Below are positions 28,601-36,648 of a DNA stretch of 64,000 nucleotides, piece after piece. The translations under genes and the position numbers were made by a program. The stretch is from Shewanella japonica (GTDB lineage Bacteria; Pseudomonadota; Gammaproteobacteria; Enterobacterales; Shewanellaceae): positions 789,001 to 853,000 of the forward strand of contig NZ_CP020472.1 of assembly GCF_002075795.1 (NCBI RefSeq). Direction: 5' to 3'. The notes beneath the pieces were generated by a model, which had not been told where the DNA came from, made no database searches, and worked only from the letters and a program-made list of their open reading frames with translations. Position 1 is the first letter of the stretch. Every line of letters begins with the position of its first letter.

Positions 28601-29495
28601 ACGCCTTGTATGACATTAAGTATGCTGCTGGAGCTACACCTGATAATTCAACATCAATGTCATTAAATTGGGTAGAGACTAAATTACCTACAGCTGTACC
28701 TGCAACGTGTGTACCGTGACCGCCGTAACCTAGTGGACTCATGTATTCATCAGGACAGACTTCAAAAGTCGGTTGAGACCAACGTGCTACAATCAGTTTG
28801 TTATTACAGAATGACTCATCTGTTGTTGAACAGTAATCATCAGTTGGCATGGCGCCCATAGGTGCTTCAAAACCTTCATCGGCAAACATTGGGTTTTCTG
28901 GTCGAATACCACCATCGATAACTGCAACTCGAATGCCTTTACCTGCATTTGCCATTCCATTCACAGTTGTCCACATCGCTTCAGTATTAATAACTTGAAG
29001 TGATGCATCCATGCTGATGTCATACATAGTTTCAGGGTAAACAGATTTAACCCCAGGAATAGCCATTAACTGCTCAACAGTTAAATTTTGACCTGCGACT
29101 GTTACGCCATTGAAAAGAGTTTTGAATTGGCGCTCTACTTTACTGTTGGCAGAGATTTTATTGAGTGCACTTGAAAATGCTTTCTGTTCATTAGCAAGAT
29201 GTGATGCGTAATTTTGAACTGCAGCAGATTGTATATCTAATTTGGTTTCCTTTGCTGTTACTGCTGTTGCAGCAAGATTTTGAGTACCGCCTTGGTATGA
29301 TGCTACCGCAGGAGAAGATAGTTCAACGATAAATCGTTTTGGTGCAGTTACATTGATAGGGCTGACAGCTGGCTTGCTGTATTGATTACTAGACAATATT
29401 TCTAACTCATATTTATTGCCTGTCATTTCGGTGTTTGCAAAGCTAGCACTTGATAGTAGTGCTGCTGATATAGCTATTGATAATTTAGTCTTCAC
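25620..29495 (-). CDS. Secreted S8 (subtilisin-like) serine protease with PA insert and GlyGly-CTERM-like tail
   Basis: The start is GTG 29495 (AAGGAAG five bases upstream), giving 1291 residues. A signal peptide ends near SSASFA, then an I9-type propeptide (about 45-160). The catalytic triad is Asp194 (AVIDGG), His260 (HGTHVAGT) and Ser584 (GTSMASPH). A PA domain is inserted between His and Ser (about 400-530). Later come Fn3-like, adhesion-like and Ig/cadherin-like repeats, including PNKDFFGKDMFTYSA. The tail SGSMGWLTTLLLPLAMFRRRK fits GlyGly-CTERM, which in other bacteria is cut by rhombosortase after type II secretion. The motif is weak in glycine. Probably an extracellular or surface protease for nutrient proteins. 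Confidence 0.93.
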   Translation of the reverse strand: MKTKLSIAISAALLSSASFANTEMTGNKYELEILSSNQYSKPAVSPINVTAPKRFIVELSSPAVASYQGGTQNLAATAVTAKETKLDIQSAAVQNYASHLANEQKAFSSALNKISANSKVERQFKTLFNGVTVAGQNLTVEQLMAIPGVKSVYPETMYDISMDASLQVINTEAMWTTVNGMANAGKGIRVAVIDGGIRPENPMFADEGFEAPMGAMPTDDYCSTTDESFCNNKLIVARWSQPTFEVCPDEYMSPLGYGGHGTHVAGTAVGNLVSTQFNDIDVELSGVAPAAYLMSYKALYSKADCSGGSGSNIMLMEALEHAVNDGADVINNSWGGGAGADPASSPYKTMFEAAEAAGVVVVSAAGNDGNGASTIGCPACIESGIAVANSTTGRYFANSFNAGGEDLLAIPGSDTVIEMDVTAPVVAAINIDEANFEGCDAFPVDSFKDSIALISRGACAFSSKAENAMNAGASALVVYNSNPGAPITMSMPGVTFPSVMISNGDGLDIIDTMGETATEGTVGSEIKRLMVPELADTINSSSSRGPNGNQNILKPDIAAPGTNILSAYSPDDGGLDFNMISGTSMASPHVAGAAAMMRQLHPDWSANDIKTALTSTSTVDGILDDDATTAASPFAMGAGRMDLDAAAKAVLTFDKPSIAADSCVGPCTFTRTVYNKSEEDTSWSLAASSDSAGIMVSPSTLDTPAGGSATFMVTVDSTFAEYGDWIFGNVMLSSASGMQDAHLPLAVLAQESSDSSLISVTSDDADLTTSDDMEISAVLNNTMFENTVTFTAMAPEGSMLTSEDDVSVTLTNASQNGFSVNEETGVITWVGSLEQSEMSIEAFTGTYPSIFDADLAFIPTCDEGCDEKSFTYEGLPSFKYNGSTYDTITISDNGIVLVGGGNTGGTWNNKELPDSANPNNILAPFWSDFDLSDGTATDTGGGQLGLNIIELASGTFIVVEWNDGQLYADPSGTAYSFSVWIKIGDVEDVSFNYLDIPNMPANVSIGAENIGGTIGSTYYYNGEGTAVTNDDYLQVVSSAAGQVKIDYKATAEDFDLGYMDSSTTVEETAVTFNVLENDTMPAQKVARSKVTGDGITASAQRIINIAATGDLGMVKIVDEPANGTVTITESGEATYTPNKDFFGKDMFTYSATDAAGTVSTPTEVVVDVTNVNDAPTVSPSASKILVGLEATVSSGAADVDGDSLTYAWTQTAGPVDVSFDSTAKDISFVSTKTGVYTFTVTANDGEADSTTEQVSIDILSAPDLKDDSGSMGWLTTLLLPLAMFRRRKMKS

Positions 29496-29749
29496 AACTT
29501 CTTCCTTGGTTAAAGCATTGACCACGTCCAAGCATGTGTAGGGTAGAGACTAGGTCGGTGGTAATGCTGTTTTATAATTTTGTTTATAATGCGTATGGCG
29601 CATTCTTCGATGCACTCTACGACTTTTTAACACAAAACTTTAACAAAGGTAACCAAAGGTGTTACAAATTTGCAAAATTATTATGAATTTTAACTATCTC
29701 TTAAGTGGTATATCATTATTAAGTAAGTTATAAGCCATTATTTTTTGGA

Positions 29750-30211
29750 CTAAGGCTTAACACCACGAACAATAGGGTTTTGTAGGCTGATTAATGTTTC
29801 TGTTGATTGAATTTCATCAATTGACTGGATGCGATTGATTAAAACATGCTGTAATCCATCGATAGACTGGCACATTACCTTTACAAAAACACTGTAATTA
29901 CCAGTGGTATAATATGCCTCAACAACTTCCTCAAGGGCATTTAACTTTGATATGGCAGCAGGATAATCACCTGCACTTTTTAAATTGATACCAATAAAAC
30001 AGCAAACGTCATAGCCTAAAGCTTTAGGATCTACTGTTATCCTTGCTCCAGTAATAATGCCTGCTTGTTTCATTTTTTCTACTCGGACATGAATCGTCCC
30101 TGCACTGACGGCAAATCGTTTCGCCAGTTCAGCAAAAGGGGTGCGGGCTTCTTCCATCAATGCTTCAAGAATTTGATTATCGAGCTGATCTCTTTGAAAT
30201 GGGGTTTCCAT
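29750..30211 (-). CDS. asnC: Transcriptional regulator AsnC
   Basis: AsnC is an Lrp-family regulator that in E. coli controls asnA in response to asparagine. The 153 residues align closely with E. coli AsnC: DNQILEALMEEARTPFAELAKRF in the N-terminal helix-turn-helix, AGTIHVRVEKMKQAGIITGARI, and the RAM ligand domain with AYYTTGNYSVF. The C-terminal end reads QNPIVRGVKP. In E. coli asnA is divergent from asnC; here no asnA lies in the divergent position. The regulon in this organism may therefore differ. Confidence 0.93.
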   Translation of the reverse strand: METPFQRDQLDNQILEALMEEARTPFAELAKRFAVSAGTIHVRVEKMKQAGIITGARITVDPKALGYDVCCFIGINLKSAGDYPAAISKLNALEEVVEAYYTTGNYSVFVKVMCQSIDGLQHVLINRIQSIDEIQSTETLISLQNPIVRGVKP

Positions 30212-30571
30212 ATTAAAATGCCTAATTTAGTTACAATTAATTATTAATTTAAGGCTAAATATACATAAATGCCATCAAAAACTTCTCATGAAGTCATTTT
30301 GATGAATACCCCTCCTATGATTAAGTGGCTTCCGAGGAGGTGAGTTTGAATATGACTATCGACAACTATCTAGACATAAGTTTTTAAGATAACGACGTAG
30401 AGTAAGTCATTAAGATAAGTAAGCTGGAAAACTAAGTATGAGAACTCAGTAATAGACCTAAGTAAAAGAAACAAGCAAGTAACAATAAGGGGAACCATAG
30501 CAATAGCAAGTGCAACAATCTATGATTGAGTACTCGATAATATCTCGGTTTTATCGCTAATTAAGCCCTAA
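30212..30571. other. Intergenic region between asnC and rluA with purine-rich plus strand
   Basis: The segment nearest asnC is AT-rich and should carry the asnC promoter. From about 30390 to 30520 the plus strand is rich in A and G, so the leftward rluA transcript is rich in C and U and poor in G there, as in Rho-loading sites. A strong Shine-Dalgarno with a short frame is described separately. Confidence 0.4.
30346..30387 (+). CDS. Possible 13-codon leader peptide behind a strong, partly masked ribosome site
   Basis: GAGGAGGTG (30334-30342) lies four to five bases before TTG 30346, which opens a 13-codon frame (MNMTIDNYLDISF); an ATG lies two codons later. Upstream CCTCCT (30311-30316) can pair with AGGAGG and hide this site. 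There is no gene on the same strand downstream, so it would be a stand-alone peptide or a chance occurrence. Confidence 0.25.
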   Translation: MNMTIDNYLDISF

Positions 30572-31249
30572 TTATTGATCATTAATAGGTTCTATAAATG
30601 GCACTTCGGCTTTAAAGGTTAATGCTTGCTGATGATACGGATGATTAAACGAAAGTTCTGCAGCATGCAGTAGTAATCGTGTTGATAATCTTTTGGCGAG
30701 TGGATCAGCGTAAAAACCATCACCTAAAATGACATGGCCTATTGCCATCATATGAATTCTTAGTTGATGAGAGCGACCTGTAATGGGCGTGAGTTTAACT
30801 AAGGTAGATTGTTTGGCGTAACTGATGACTTCTACATAGGTTAATGAGGGCTTACCTAACTTATGGTCCACTTTTTGTTTCGGGCGATTTGGCCAGTCGC
30901 AAATCAGCGGGTAATCCACTTGCTTAATCGCAGGATTCACATGGCCCGCAACTCTTGCGTAATAGGTTTTGGCCGTTTCTCTATCTCGAAACTGACGTTT
31001 TAACTCACGCTCTGCATTACGGCGCAGTGCAACGACAATAACCCCAGATGTGGCCATATCTAAGCGATGTACAATTTGTGCATTGGGGTGCTTCTCAAGC
31101 ACACGGCTATATATGCTGTCATGGTATTGAGCTTCTCTTCCAGGAATAGATAACAATCCTGAAGGCTTATTCAGTACGATAATGTCTTTATCTTCGTGAA
31201 TGATATCAAGCCAAGGATCGGTTGGAGGAAGGTAAATGAAATCTGCCAT
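30572..31249 (-). CDS. rluA: Dual-specificity tRNA/23S rRNA pseudouridine synthase RluA
   Basis: RluA makes pseudouridine at 23S rRNA position 746 and tRNA position 32. The 225-residue chain has the catalytic motif HRLDMATSG with Asp64, the same position as in E. coli RluA, and the motif GRSHQLRIHM. There is no N-terminal S4 domain, as expected for RluA. It is monocistronic. In E. coli it is next to rapA, but not here. Confidence 0.95.
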   Translation of the reverse strand: MADFIYLPPTDPWLDIIHEDKDIIVLNKPSGLLSIPGREAQYHDSIYSRVLEKHPNAQIVHRLDMATSGVIVVALRRNAERELKRQFRDRETAKTYYARVAGHVNPAIKQVDYPLICDWPNRPKQKVDHKLGKPSLTYVEVISYAKQSTLVKLTPITGRSHQLRIHMMAIGHVILGDGFYADPLAKRLSTRLLLHAAELSFNHPYHQQALTFKAEVPFIEPINDQ

Positions 31250-31377
31250 GGTAAGCCTTTAACGTAAATGCGCGGCAAAGATACCTTTGCCGCCATATTT
31301 GTGCAAGTTGTTCTCGCTACCTTTGTGGCTAAATGACAATTTCAGCCTTTACTTAAATCAAATCGTTAAATTTTGTA

Positions 31378-31668
31378 TTAAGAAAAAGCGTTGCCATTAA
31401 CGTGCATAATGGTAAAAGTCCAAACAACAAAAGCGAGAGGAACATGAACCAAGGCATAAAAGCTTTGATCTAATCGAGACATACCTTGAGCATTCCAGAT
31501 TAAATACACATGCGCGATGAGTACTAAAGGAAATAATGACAGTAGCGGATAGAGGGCAAACGGGCTCGCATCAGCAAAAATACTGTGACTAAACAGTGCC
31601 CAAAAAACCATAAAACTGGTGGTTAGCGGCGGTGCAGCTAACCGATATTGTTCTGGATAAGGAAACAT
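31378..31668 (-). CDS. Small integral membrane protein, unknown function
   Basis: The 96-residue protein has about three membrane spans (near 16-34, 38-58 and 70-92) and little soluble sequence. I do not recognise the family. It lies 36 bases downstream of another small membrane protein on the same strand, suggesting a two-gene operon. Confidence 0.65.
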   Translation of the reverse strand: MFPYPEQYRLAAPPLTTSFMVFWALFSHSIFADASPFALYPLLSLFPLVLIAHVYLIWNAQGMSRLDQSFYALVHVPLAFVVWTFTIMHVNGNAFS

Positions 31669-31704
31669 CCTATAACCTTAATAGTAACAAAAGATACTAC
31701 TAGA

Positions 31705-32124
31705 TTAACCTTTAATTTCCTTTTTGCCATGTATTACTTTTCGATGGACCACAGAATAATGTCTAAGCCCAGCAGGTCCATGAGATACCACAACTGATAA
31801 CAGCACAATAAAGATAGTGATCTCAGGCTTCCAATTTGCCATTGGGATAAATAGCAACAAGAGTAAAATTTTACAGATGGTTAATACGCCTTTTAATTGA
31901 ATTAACCAGCGCCAATCGCGAATAACTTCCCAAGCAAACAGGGCAGCACCACTGGACATTGCTATGATCCAATAGTTAAGCCACTCACTTTGCTCTATAC
32001 CCAGTAGCAGACCGCCACCGGCACCGACGACACCAACAATATGCAAGGCGCGTAAACTGGTTTTTCCGAGGCGTTGGATCCAAAATTGAAATTCTGATAC
32101 TTCTTGTTGCTGCTTTTTAGACAT
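31705..32124 (-). CDS. Small integral membrane protein, unknown function
   Basis: The 139-residue protein has a polar N-terminus (MSKKQQQEVSEFQFW), about four membrane spans (near 26-44, 48-66, 76-94 and 100-118) and a basic tail (HRKVIHGKKEIKG). I do not recognise the family. It is the first gene of a likely pair with the membrane protein at 31378-31668. Confidence 0.65.
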   Translation of the reverse strand: MSKKQQQEVSEFQFWIQRLGKTSLRALHIVGVVGAGGGLLLGIEQSEWLNYWIIAMSSGAALFAWEVIRDWRWLIQLKGVLTICKILLLLLFIPMANWKPEITIFIVLLSVVVSHGPAGLRHYSVVHRKVIHGKKEIKG

Positions 32125-32312
32125 AGAAAATACGTAATTGGTCAGTTATTGACGTATCAGCTTAACAAATTCATTTCGAATGAATAGCGATCTATAGCAA
32201 ACTCTAAATTATTGCTATGCTGATGTGATAAAAATGCGCAACCTTGATATCCGATTTACTTATTTGATTTCAAGTATAAGCCGTTGTAACGCTTTCTATT
32301 AAGGACAATGAC

Positions 32313-33302
32313 ATGAAAATTGGCTTCTTCAGTGCCAAAAATTACGATATTCAGCACTTTGATGCAATCAACCAAGATTTTGGTGCAACCATTGAATATT
32401 TCGATTATCGACTTTGCATGCAAAACGTTAAATTGGCTGATGGTTTTGAAGTGGTGTGCGCATTTGTTAACGACTCATTGTGCGAAGAAGTGTTAGTAGA
32501 GCTGGCTAAAGGTGGCACAAAAATTATCGCAATGCGCTGCGCCGGATTTAATAATGTGGATTTAGATGCAGCGCATCGATTAGGGATCACTGTCGTCAAC
32601 GTACCAGCTTATTCTCCCGAGTCGGTTGCAGAGCATACTATTGCGATTATGCTGACATTGAACCGGAAAATACATAAAGCATACCAACGCACTCGTGACG
32701 CCAACTTTGCCCTATCGGGTTTGGTGGGTTTTAACATGCATGGCAAAACCGTCGGTGTTATTGGCACAGGGAAAATAGGCATTGCTACGATTAAGATTTT
32801 GCTTGGTTTTGGCTGTAAGGTGATTGCTTACGATCCATATCCTAATCAGCAAGTGATTGATTTAGGAGTTAACTATACCAGTCTCGATGAATTGTACCCT
32901 CAATGTGACATCATCAGTTTGCACTGCCCATTGACTGAAGATAATCATCATATGCTGTGTACTCAAAGTTTTCATAAAATGAAAACTGGGGTCATGGTGG
33001 TTAATACTTCACGTGGTGGATTGTTAAATGCAATCGATGCCATGGAAGCGCTAAAAGAGGGGCAACTTGGTGCATTAGGTTTGGATGTTTATGAAAATGA
33101 AAAAGAACTCTTTTTTCAAGATAAGTCCAACGAAATAATTCAAGATGATGTTTTTAGACGGCTGTCAGCCTGTCACAATGTTATCTTCACTGGTCATCAA
33201 GCGTTTTTAACTGATGAGGCGCTTAATGCAATTGCCTCGACAACCTTAAAAAATGTCACCGACTTACTCTCAGGGCAGCATTCAGCAAACGAGTTAAATT
33301 AG
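32313..33302 (+). CDS. ldhA: Fermentative D-lactate dehydrogenase LdhA
   Basis: LdhA reduces pyruvate to D-lactate with NADH during fermentation. The 329 residues match E. coli LdhA in length and pattern: NAD-binding GTGKIG (151-156) followed by acidic D in AYDPYP, the substrate arginine in NTSRGGL near 235, a glutamate in DVYENE near 262 and the catalytic histidine in TGHQAF near 297. AAGGACA precedes the ATG. Separate from the esterase gene behind it by about 100 bases. Confidence 0.95.
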   Translation: MKIGFFSAKNYDIQHFDAINQDFGATIEYFDYRLCMQNVKLADGFEVVCAFVNDSLCEEVLVELAKGGTKIIAMRCAGFNNVDLDAAHRLGITVVNVPAYSPESVAEHTIAIMLTLNRKIHKAYQRTRDANFALSGLVGFNMHGKTVGVIGTGKIGIATIKILLGFGCKVIAYDPYPNQQVIDLGVNYTSLDELYPQCDIISLHCPLTEDNHHMLCTQSFHKMKTGVMVVNTSRGGLLNAIDAMEALKEGQLGALGLDVYENEKELFFQDKSNEIIQDDVFRRLSACHNVIFTGHQAFLTDEALNAIASTTLKNVTDLLSGQHSANELN

Positions 33303-33400
33303 ATCGTAAGCAAACATGGTGAGGCTCATTATTTTAGGTAATGCTCAACGTTTACACATGTTAATAAAACCAGCACTCAGACTGACTAAAAAGAGGGAAT

Positions 33401-34138
33401 ATGATAATCACCAAGGAAGTTCATGATATTGACACTCCAACAGGCGTGATGCGCACCTACGTTTATCGCCCAGATGTCGCAGGACAGTTCTCGACAATTA
33501 TTTTTTACTCTGAAATTTTTCAGCAAACAGCACCTATAGCTCGCAGTGCAGCAATACTTGCTGGGCACGGATTTGTCGTGCTAGTTCCTGAGGTTTTTCA
33601 CGAGTTAAACCCGATTGGTACCGTGCTCGATTATGATGATATTGGTAAAGATAAAGGCAATGCGGATAAATTTGCAAAGCCCTTAGAACATCATGATAGT
33701 GATACGCAAGCAATGGTGGATTTTGCTCGTAGCCAAGCCTATTGCACCAGTAAAGTCGCTGCTATGGGAGTGTGTATCGGAGGGCATTTAGCATATAGAG
33801 CAGCGCTGAATGCGGATATCAGTGGCGCTTTTTGCTTGTATCCCACAGACATACATTCCAATACCTTACCGTGTGAAGCATTGAATGATTCACTTACCCG
33901 CACGGGGGATATTGCTGGTGAGGTGGCCTTGGTGTTTGGCAAGCAAGATCCTCACGTGTCTAGTGAAGGGCGTAAAGTGATTTACCAAAAGCTTGAGCAA
34001 GAAGGCGTGAGTTTTAGCTGGCAAGAAGTCAATGCTCAGCATGCGTTTATGCGTGATGAAGGTGAACGTTATGATGCGGCACTGGCATTGCAAATGTATT
34101 TACAAGCTGTGGCATTTTTTCAGCGCTTATTAAATTAA
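33401..34138 (+). CDS. Dienelactone hydrolase family protein
   Basis: This 245-residue alpha/beta hydrolase has the dienelactone hydrolase nucleophile Cys125 (MGVCIGGH), Asp183 in GKQDPHV and His214 in NAQHAFMRDE, a complete Cys-Asp-His triad. The segment LVPEVFHELNP is also typical. Members open lactones or esters; the actual substrate is unknown. GAGGGAA is five bases before the ATG. A terminator follows. Confidence 0.9.
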   Translation: MIITKEVHDIDTPTGVMRTYVYRPDVAGQFSTIIFYSEIFQQTAPIARSAAILAGHGFVVLVPEVFHELNPIGTVLDYDDIGKDKGNADKFAKPLEHHDSDTQAMVDFARSQAYCTSKVAAMGVCIGGHLAYRAALNADISGAFCLYPTDIHSNTLPCEALNDSLTRTGDIAGEVALVFGKQDPHVSSEGRKVIYQKLEQEGVSFSWQEVNAQHAFMRDEGERYDAALALQMYLQAVAFFQRLLN

Positions 34139-34185
34139 CCCGATACACAGATGCGATAGCACTCGTGAAGTTAGCTTAATTAATG

Positions 34186-34222
34186 AATGCGCTATGGGAG
34201 CTCCCCCATGTGGCGCATTTTT
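34186..34222 (+). terminator. Intrinsic terminator after the dienelactone hydrolase gene
   Basis: An imperfect stem (AATGCGC...GCGCATT with inner GGGAGCTCCC) is followed by TTTTT. It lies between two convergent genes. Confidence 0.75.
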
Positions 34223-34242
34223 TATTAGGGCAATGTGTAAAG

Positions 34243-34800
34243 CTAATCAGGCGTGATATCTTCATCGACATATTGAGAGGCGTTTTTCTCTGTAGATGAG
34301 TTTGATTCCTTCACTGTTTTAGGTATTTTTATGACTGCCTTTTGTAGCATAAGGTTATTCGGGTAAGTCATCATATCGCCTTGATCGCGTTTAATTATCA
34401 CATGAAATAAACTGATTTCGACAATCACCCCTGTCATATCTTCATCTTTATCCACGATTTTTATCTTATCGCCAATTCGATACGGAAATGCAAAGAAAAT
34501 CAGTACCCCTGCAGTAATGTTGCTTAACATTGACCATTGGGCAAATAACGCAACCCCCAAAACGGCAAAGGCAGATGAAACAAATAACGAGACTTCTTGG
34601 TACCCCAATCCTAATGACACAGCCATAATGGATGCAGTAATAAAAAAGAGTAGGTAAGTTAATAGTCTTGTCACTAAACGGCTGCGTACTTCATTGACCT
34701 GTTTTTTCTTGGCTTGTTGGCTGATAAATTGCTTCAGCTGTTGCTGTATAAAGATAAATACAGCAATGCAAATAGCGCAAATTAGGATTTGAATTGTCAT
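34243..34800 (-). CDS. Small MscS-family mechanosensitive channel-like protein
   Basis: The 185-residue protein has an N-terminal membrane helix (about 3-20), further spans near 48-70 and 76-98, and the MscS pore-lining and beta-domain region (ITAGVLIFFAFPYRIGDKI, then DKDEDMTGVIVEI). It is much shorter than MscS (286 residues), lacking most of the C-terminal cage domain, and ends in a polar tail. It probably forms a small channel or a subunit; gating is untested. Confidence 0.8.
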   Translation of the reverse strand: MTIQILICAICIAVFIFIQQQLKQFISQQAKKKQVNEVRSRLVTRLLTYLLFFITASIMAVSLGLGYQEVSLFVSSAFAVLGVALFAQWSMLSNITAGVLIFFAFPYRIGDKIKIVDKDEDMTGVIVEISLFHVIIKRDQGDMMTYPNNLMLQKAVIKIPKTVKESNSSTEKNASQYVDEDITPD

Positions 34801-34950
34801 AGTGGCTCACTTTAATGCGTCAAGTTCCGACTTATTTAAGCTAAGTTTGAAGTCAAGATGATGTGAGTTTGAATTTATCCTGTAAACTGTCTTTCTTGCA
34901 ACCAAATTCGTCAGGTTGAAATTAGCTGACGGTATACCAGAGTCAGTTCC

Positions 34951-35694
34951 ATGTCAGATTATCAGCAGTTACATCATATTAGTGATGAGATCGGCCCTAT
35001 CTATGTCTTAGAAGACAATGAATGTCGAATTTTGTCCTTTGGTGACAATGACGAACAAAGTAAAATCCTTAAAGCCCAGCCCCATATTCCACAGCATACC
35101 TATATTCAAGCGATGTTAGCAGTATTGCTTTTTAGCCAACCTAAAAGTGCAATCATATTAGGTTTAGGTGGCGGTGGGTTAATTCATGCTTTACGCCGTT
35201 ATGATGCAGCCATAAAATTGACCGCTGTTGAACTGCGTTCACCTGTTATTGATATTGCTAAACGATTTTTCCAGTTGCCAATTGGCAAAAAGTTGAATTT
35301 GGTTCATCAAGATGGCACCGCATTTCTTGCTGAAGGTAATCATAAACGTGTAGATATTATTTTCGCGGATATGTACATAGAGCAAGGAGTCGATGAAAAA
35401 CAACTTACAGTGGAGTTTATTGCCCATTGTCATCAAAGCTTAAAAACTGACGGGTTTTTGGTACTCAATTGCTGGAAAGAGCATAGCAAAAGTGAACTAT
35501 TAAAGCAGACATTGTCTATGCACTTTGCAAATGTTTATGCCACATTAACCGGTGGTGGCAATTGGGTTGTGTATGCTAGTAAGCAGCCACACTCTTTTGG
35601 TAGTGCAGTCAATAAGCAACATGTGCAGCAATTATCCAAACAGCTTGATTATCCAGTTGGACGGGCGCTAACACGTTTTACCCAATGGGAATAA
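34951..35694 (+). CDS. Spermidine synthase-like SAM-dependent protein
   Basis: The 247-residue protein has the spermidine-synthase fold pattern. A SAM/decarboxy-SAM binding loop reads ILGLGGGGLIHAL near residue 70, followed by the acidic VELRSPV, a DGTAFL segment and FADMYIEQG. No short N-terminal beta domain motif or typical GGGDG was seen; the loop is GLGGGG, so a classical spermidine synthase role is uncertain. It is probably a methyltransferase-fold protein of unknown substrate. It is a single gene. Confidence 0.75.
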   Translation: MSDYQQLHHISDEIGPIYVLEDNECRILSFGDNDEQSKILKAQPHIPQHTYIQAMLAVLLFSQPKSAIILGLGGGGLIHALRRYDAAIKLTAVELRSPVIDIAKRFFQLPIGKKLNLVHQDGTAFLAEGNHKRVDIIFADMYIEQGVDEKQLTVEFIAHCHQSLKTDGFLVLNCWKEHSKSELLKQTLSMHFANVYATLTGGGNWVVYASKQPHSFGSAVNKQHVQQLSKQLDYPVGRALTRFTQWE

Positions 35695-35874
35695 GCAAGT
35701 TTAATATCAGTGATTCGGAAAATCCGATAACCCAAGTCTTTTATCTGTCTTTGTTCTAAAAAACCGATTAGGGTGATAGTTTTTACCCGTTATATTTAAT
35801 TTTAAAGACTCGCTATTATCTATTCCATCAAACGGATACAGCGACACACTTAATTAAATTATCGGAGTAACACA

Positions 35875-36444
35875 ATGACTCAATCAATTATCAATTCTAC
35901 AATCAAGCCATTTTCAGCTACTGCATTTCACAATGGCGAATTTGTACCAGTGACTGAGCAAGACCTACTAGGTAAATGGTCAGTAGTATTCTTTTACCCT
36001 GCTGATTTTACTTTCGTATGTCCTACTGAATTAGGCGACATGGCAGACCATTACGCTAAGCTACAAGAAATGGGCGTTGAAGTTTACTCAGTATCTACTG
36101 ACACTCACTTCACTCACAAAGCATGGCACGCAAGCTCAGACACTATCGGCAAAATCAACTACCCAATGATTGGTGACCCAACTGGTGCAATCACGCGTAA
36201 TTTCGGTGTGATGATTGAAGAAGACGGTTTAGCACTTCGCGGTACATTCGTAATGAACCCAGAAGGCGAAATCAAAGTTGCTGAAGTACATGACCTAGGT
36301 ATTGGTCGTAGCGCATCAGAGCTAGTACGTAAAATTCAAGCTGCTCAGTACGTAGCAACACACGACGGCGAAGTTTGTCCAGCAGCATGGCAGCCAGGTG
36401 AAGAAACACTTGCTCCATCAATTGACTTAGTCGGTAAAATCTAA
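35875..36444 (+). CDS. ahpC: Alkyl hydroperoxide reductase peroxidase subunit AhpC
   Basis: AhpC is a 2-Cys peroxiredoxin that reduces hydrogen peroxide and organic peroxides with electrons from AhpF. The 189 residues carry the peroxidatic Cys49 (FTFVCPTE) and resolving Cys168 (GEVCPAAW), with the GGLG-type segment replaced here by DGLAL. GGAGTAAC precedes the ATG. It is followed by ahpF with a 12-base-pair intercistronic hairpin, as discussed separately. Codon use (many optimal codons such as GGT, CGT, TAC) suggests high expression. Confidence 0.97.
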   Translation: MTQSIINSTIKPFSATAFHNGEFVPVTEQDLLGKWSVVFFYPADFTFVCPTELGDMADHYAKLQEMGVEVYSVSTDTHFTHKAWHASSDTIGKINYPMIGDPTGAITRNFGVMIEEDGLALRGTFVMNPEGEIKVAEVHDLGIGRSASELVRKIQAAQYVATHDGEVCPAAWQPGEETLAPSIDLVGKI

Positions 36445-36466
36445 GCTTACAGACTTAATACGTCAC

Positions 36467-36502
36467 AATGGCTTACTCATCTCATCATCTGAGTAAGCCA
36501 TA
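36467..36502 (+). other. Intercistronic hairpin between ahpC and ahpF
   Basis: ATGGCTTACTCA (36468-36479) and its exact complement (36490-36501) form a twelve-base-pair stem with a ten-base loop. No T run follows, so it may protect the ahpC mRNA end or reduce read-through rather than stop it fully. Confidence 0.6.
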
Positions 36503-36648
36503 TTGCTAACAAAGGTTAGCAAGCCTGTTTCAAATCATCTCCGGTCAATCTTAGGCATCCCGATTTCTGTGTGATTCATCACCATGCAGAGATACTAAGA
36601 TTGACAATTTTTTTGCTCAATCTCATTTTATTTTCCAGGAGCACACGT

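Noticed and set aside
27061..28719. Several plus-strand frames of 60-143 codons inside the subtilase gene
   Set aside because: They are antisense shadows of the long minus-strand gene with biased composition and no ribosome sites.
35776..35816. Possible OxyR site (ATAG...CTAT) upstream of ahpC
   Set aside because: The ATAG and CTAT elements are not at the required ten-base periodicity and the internal elements are missing.
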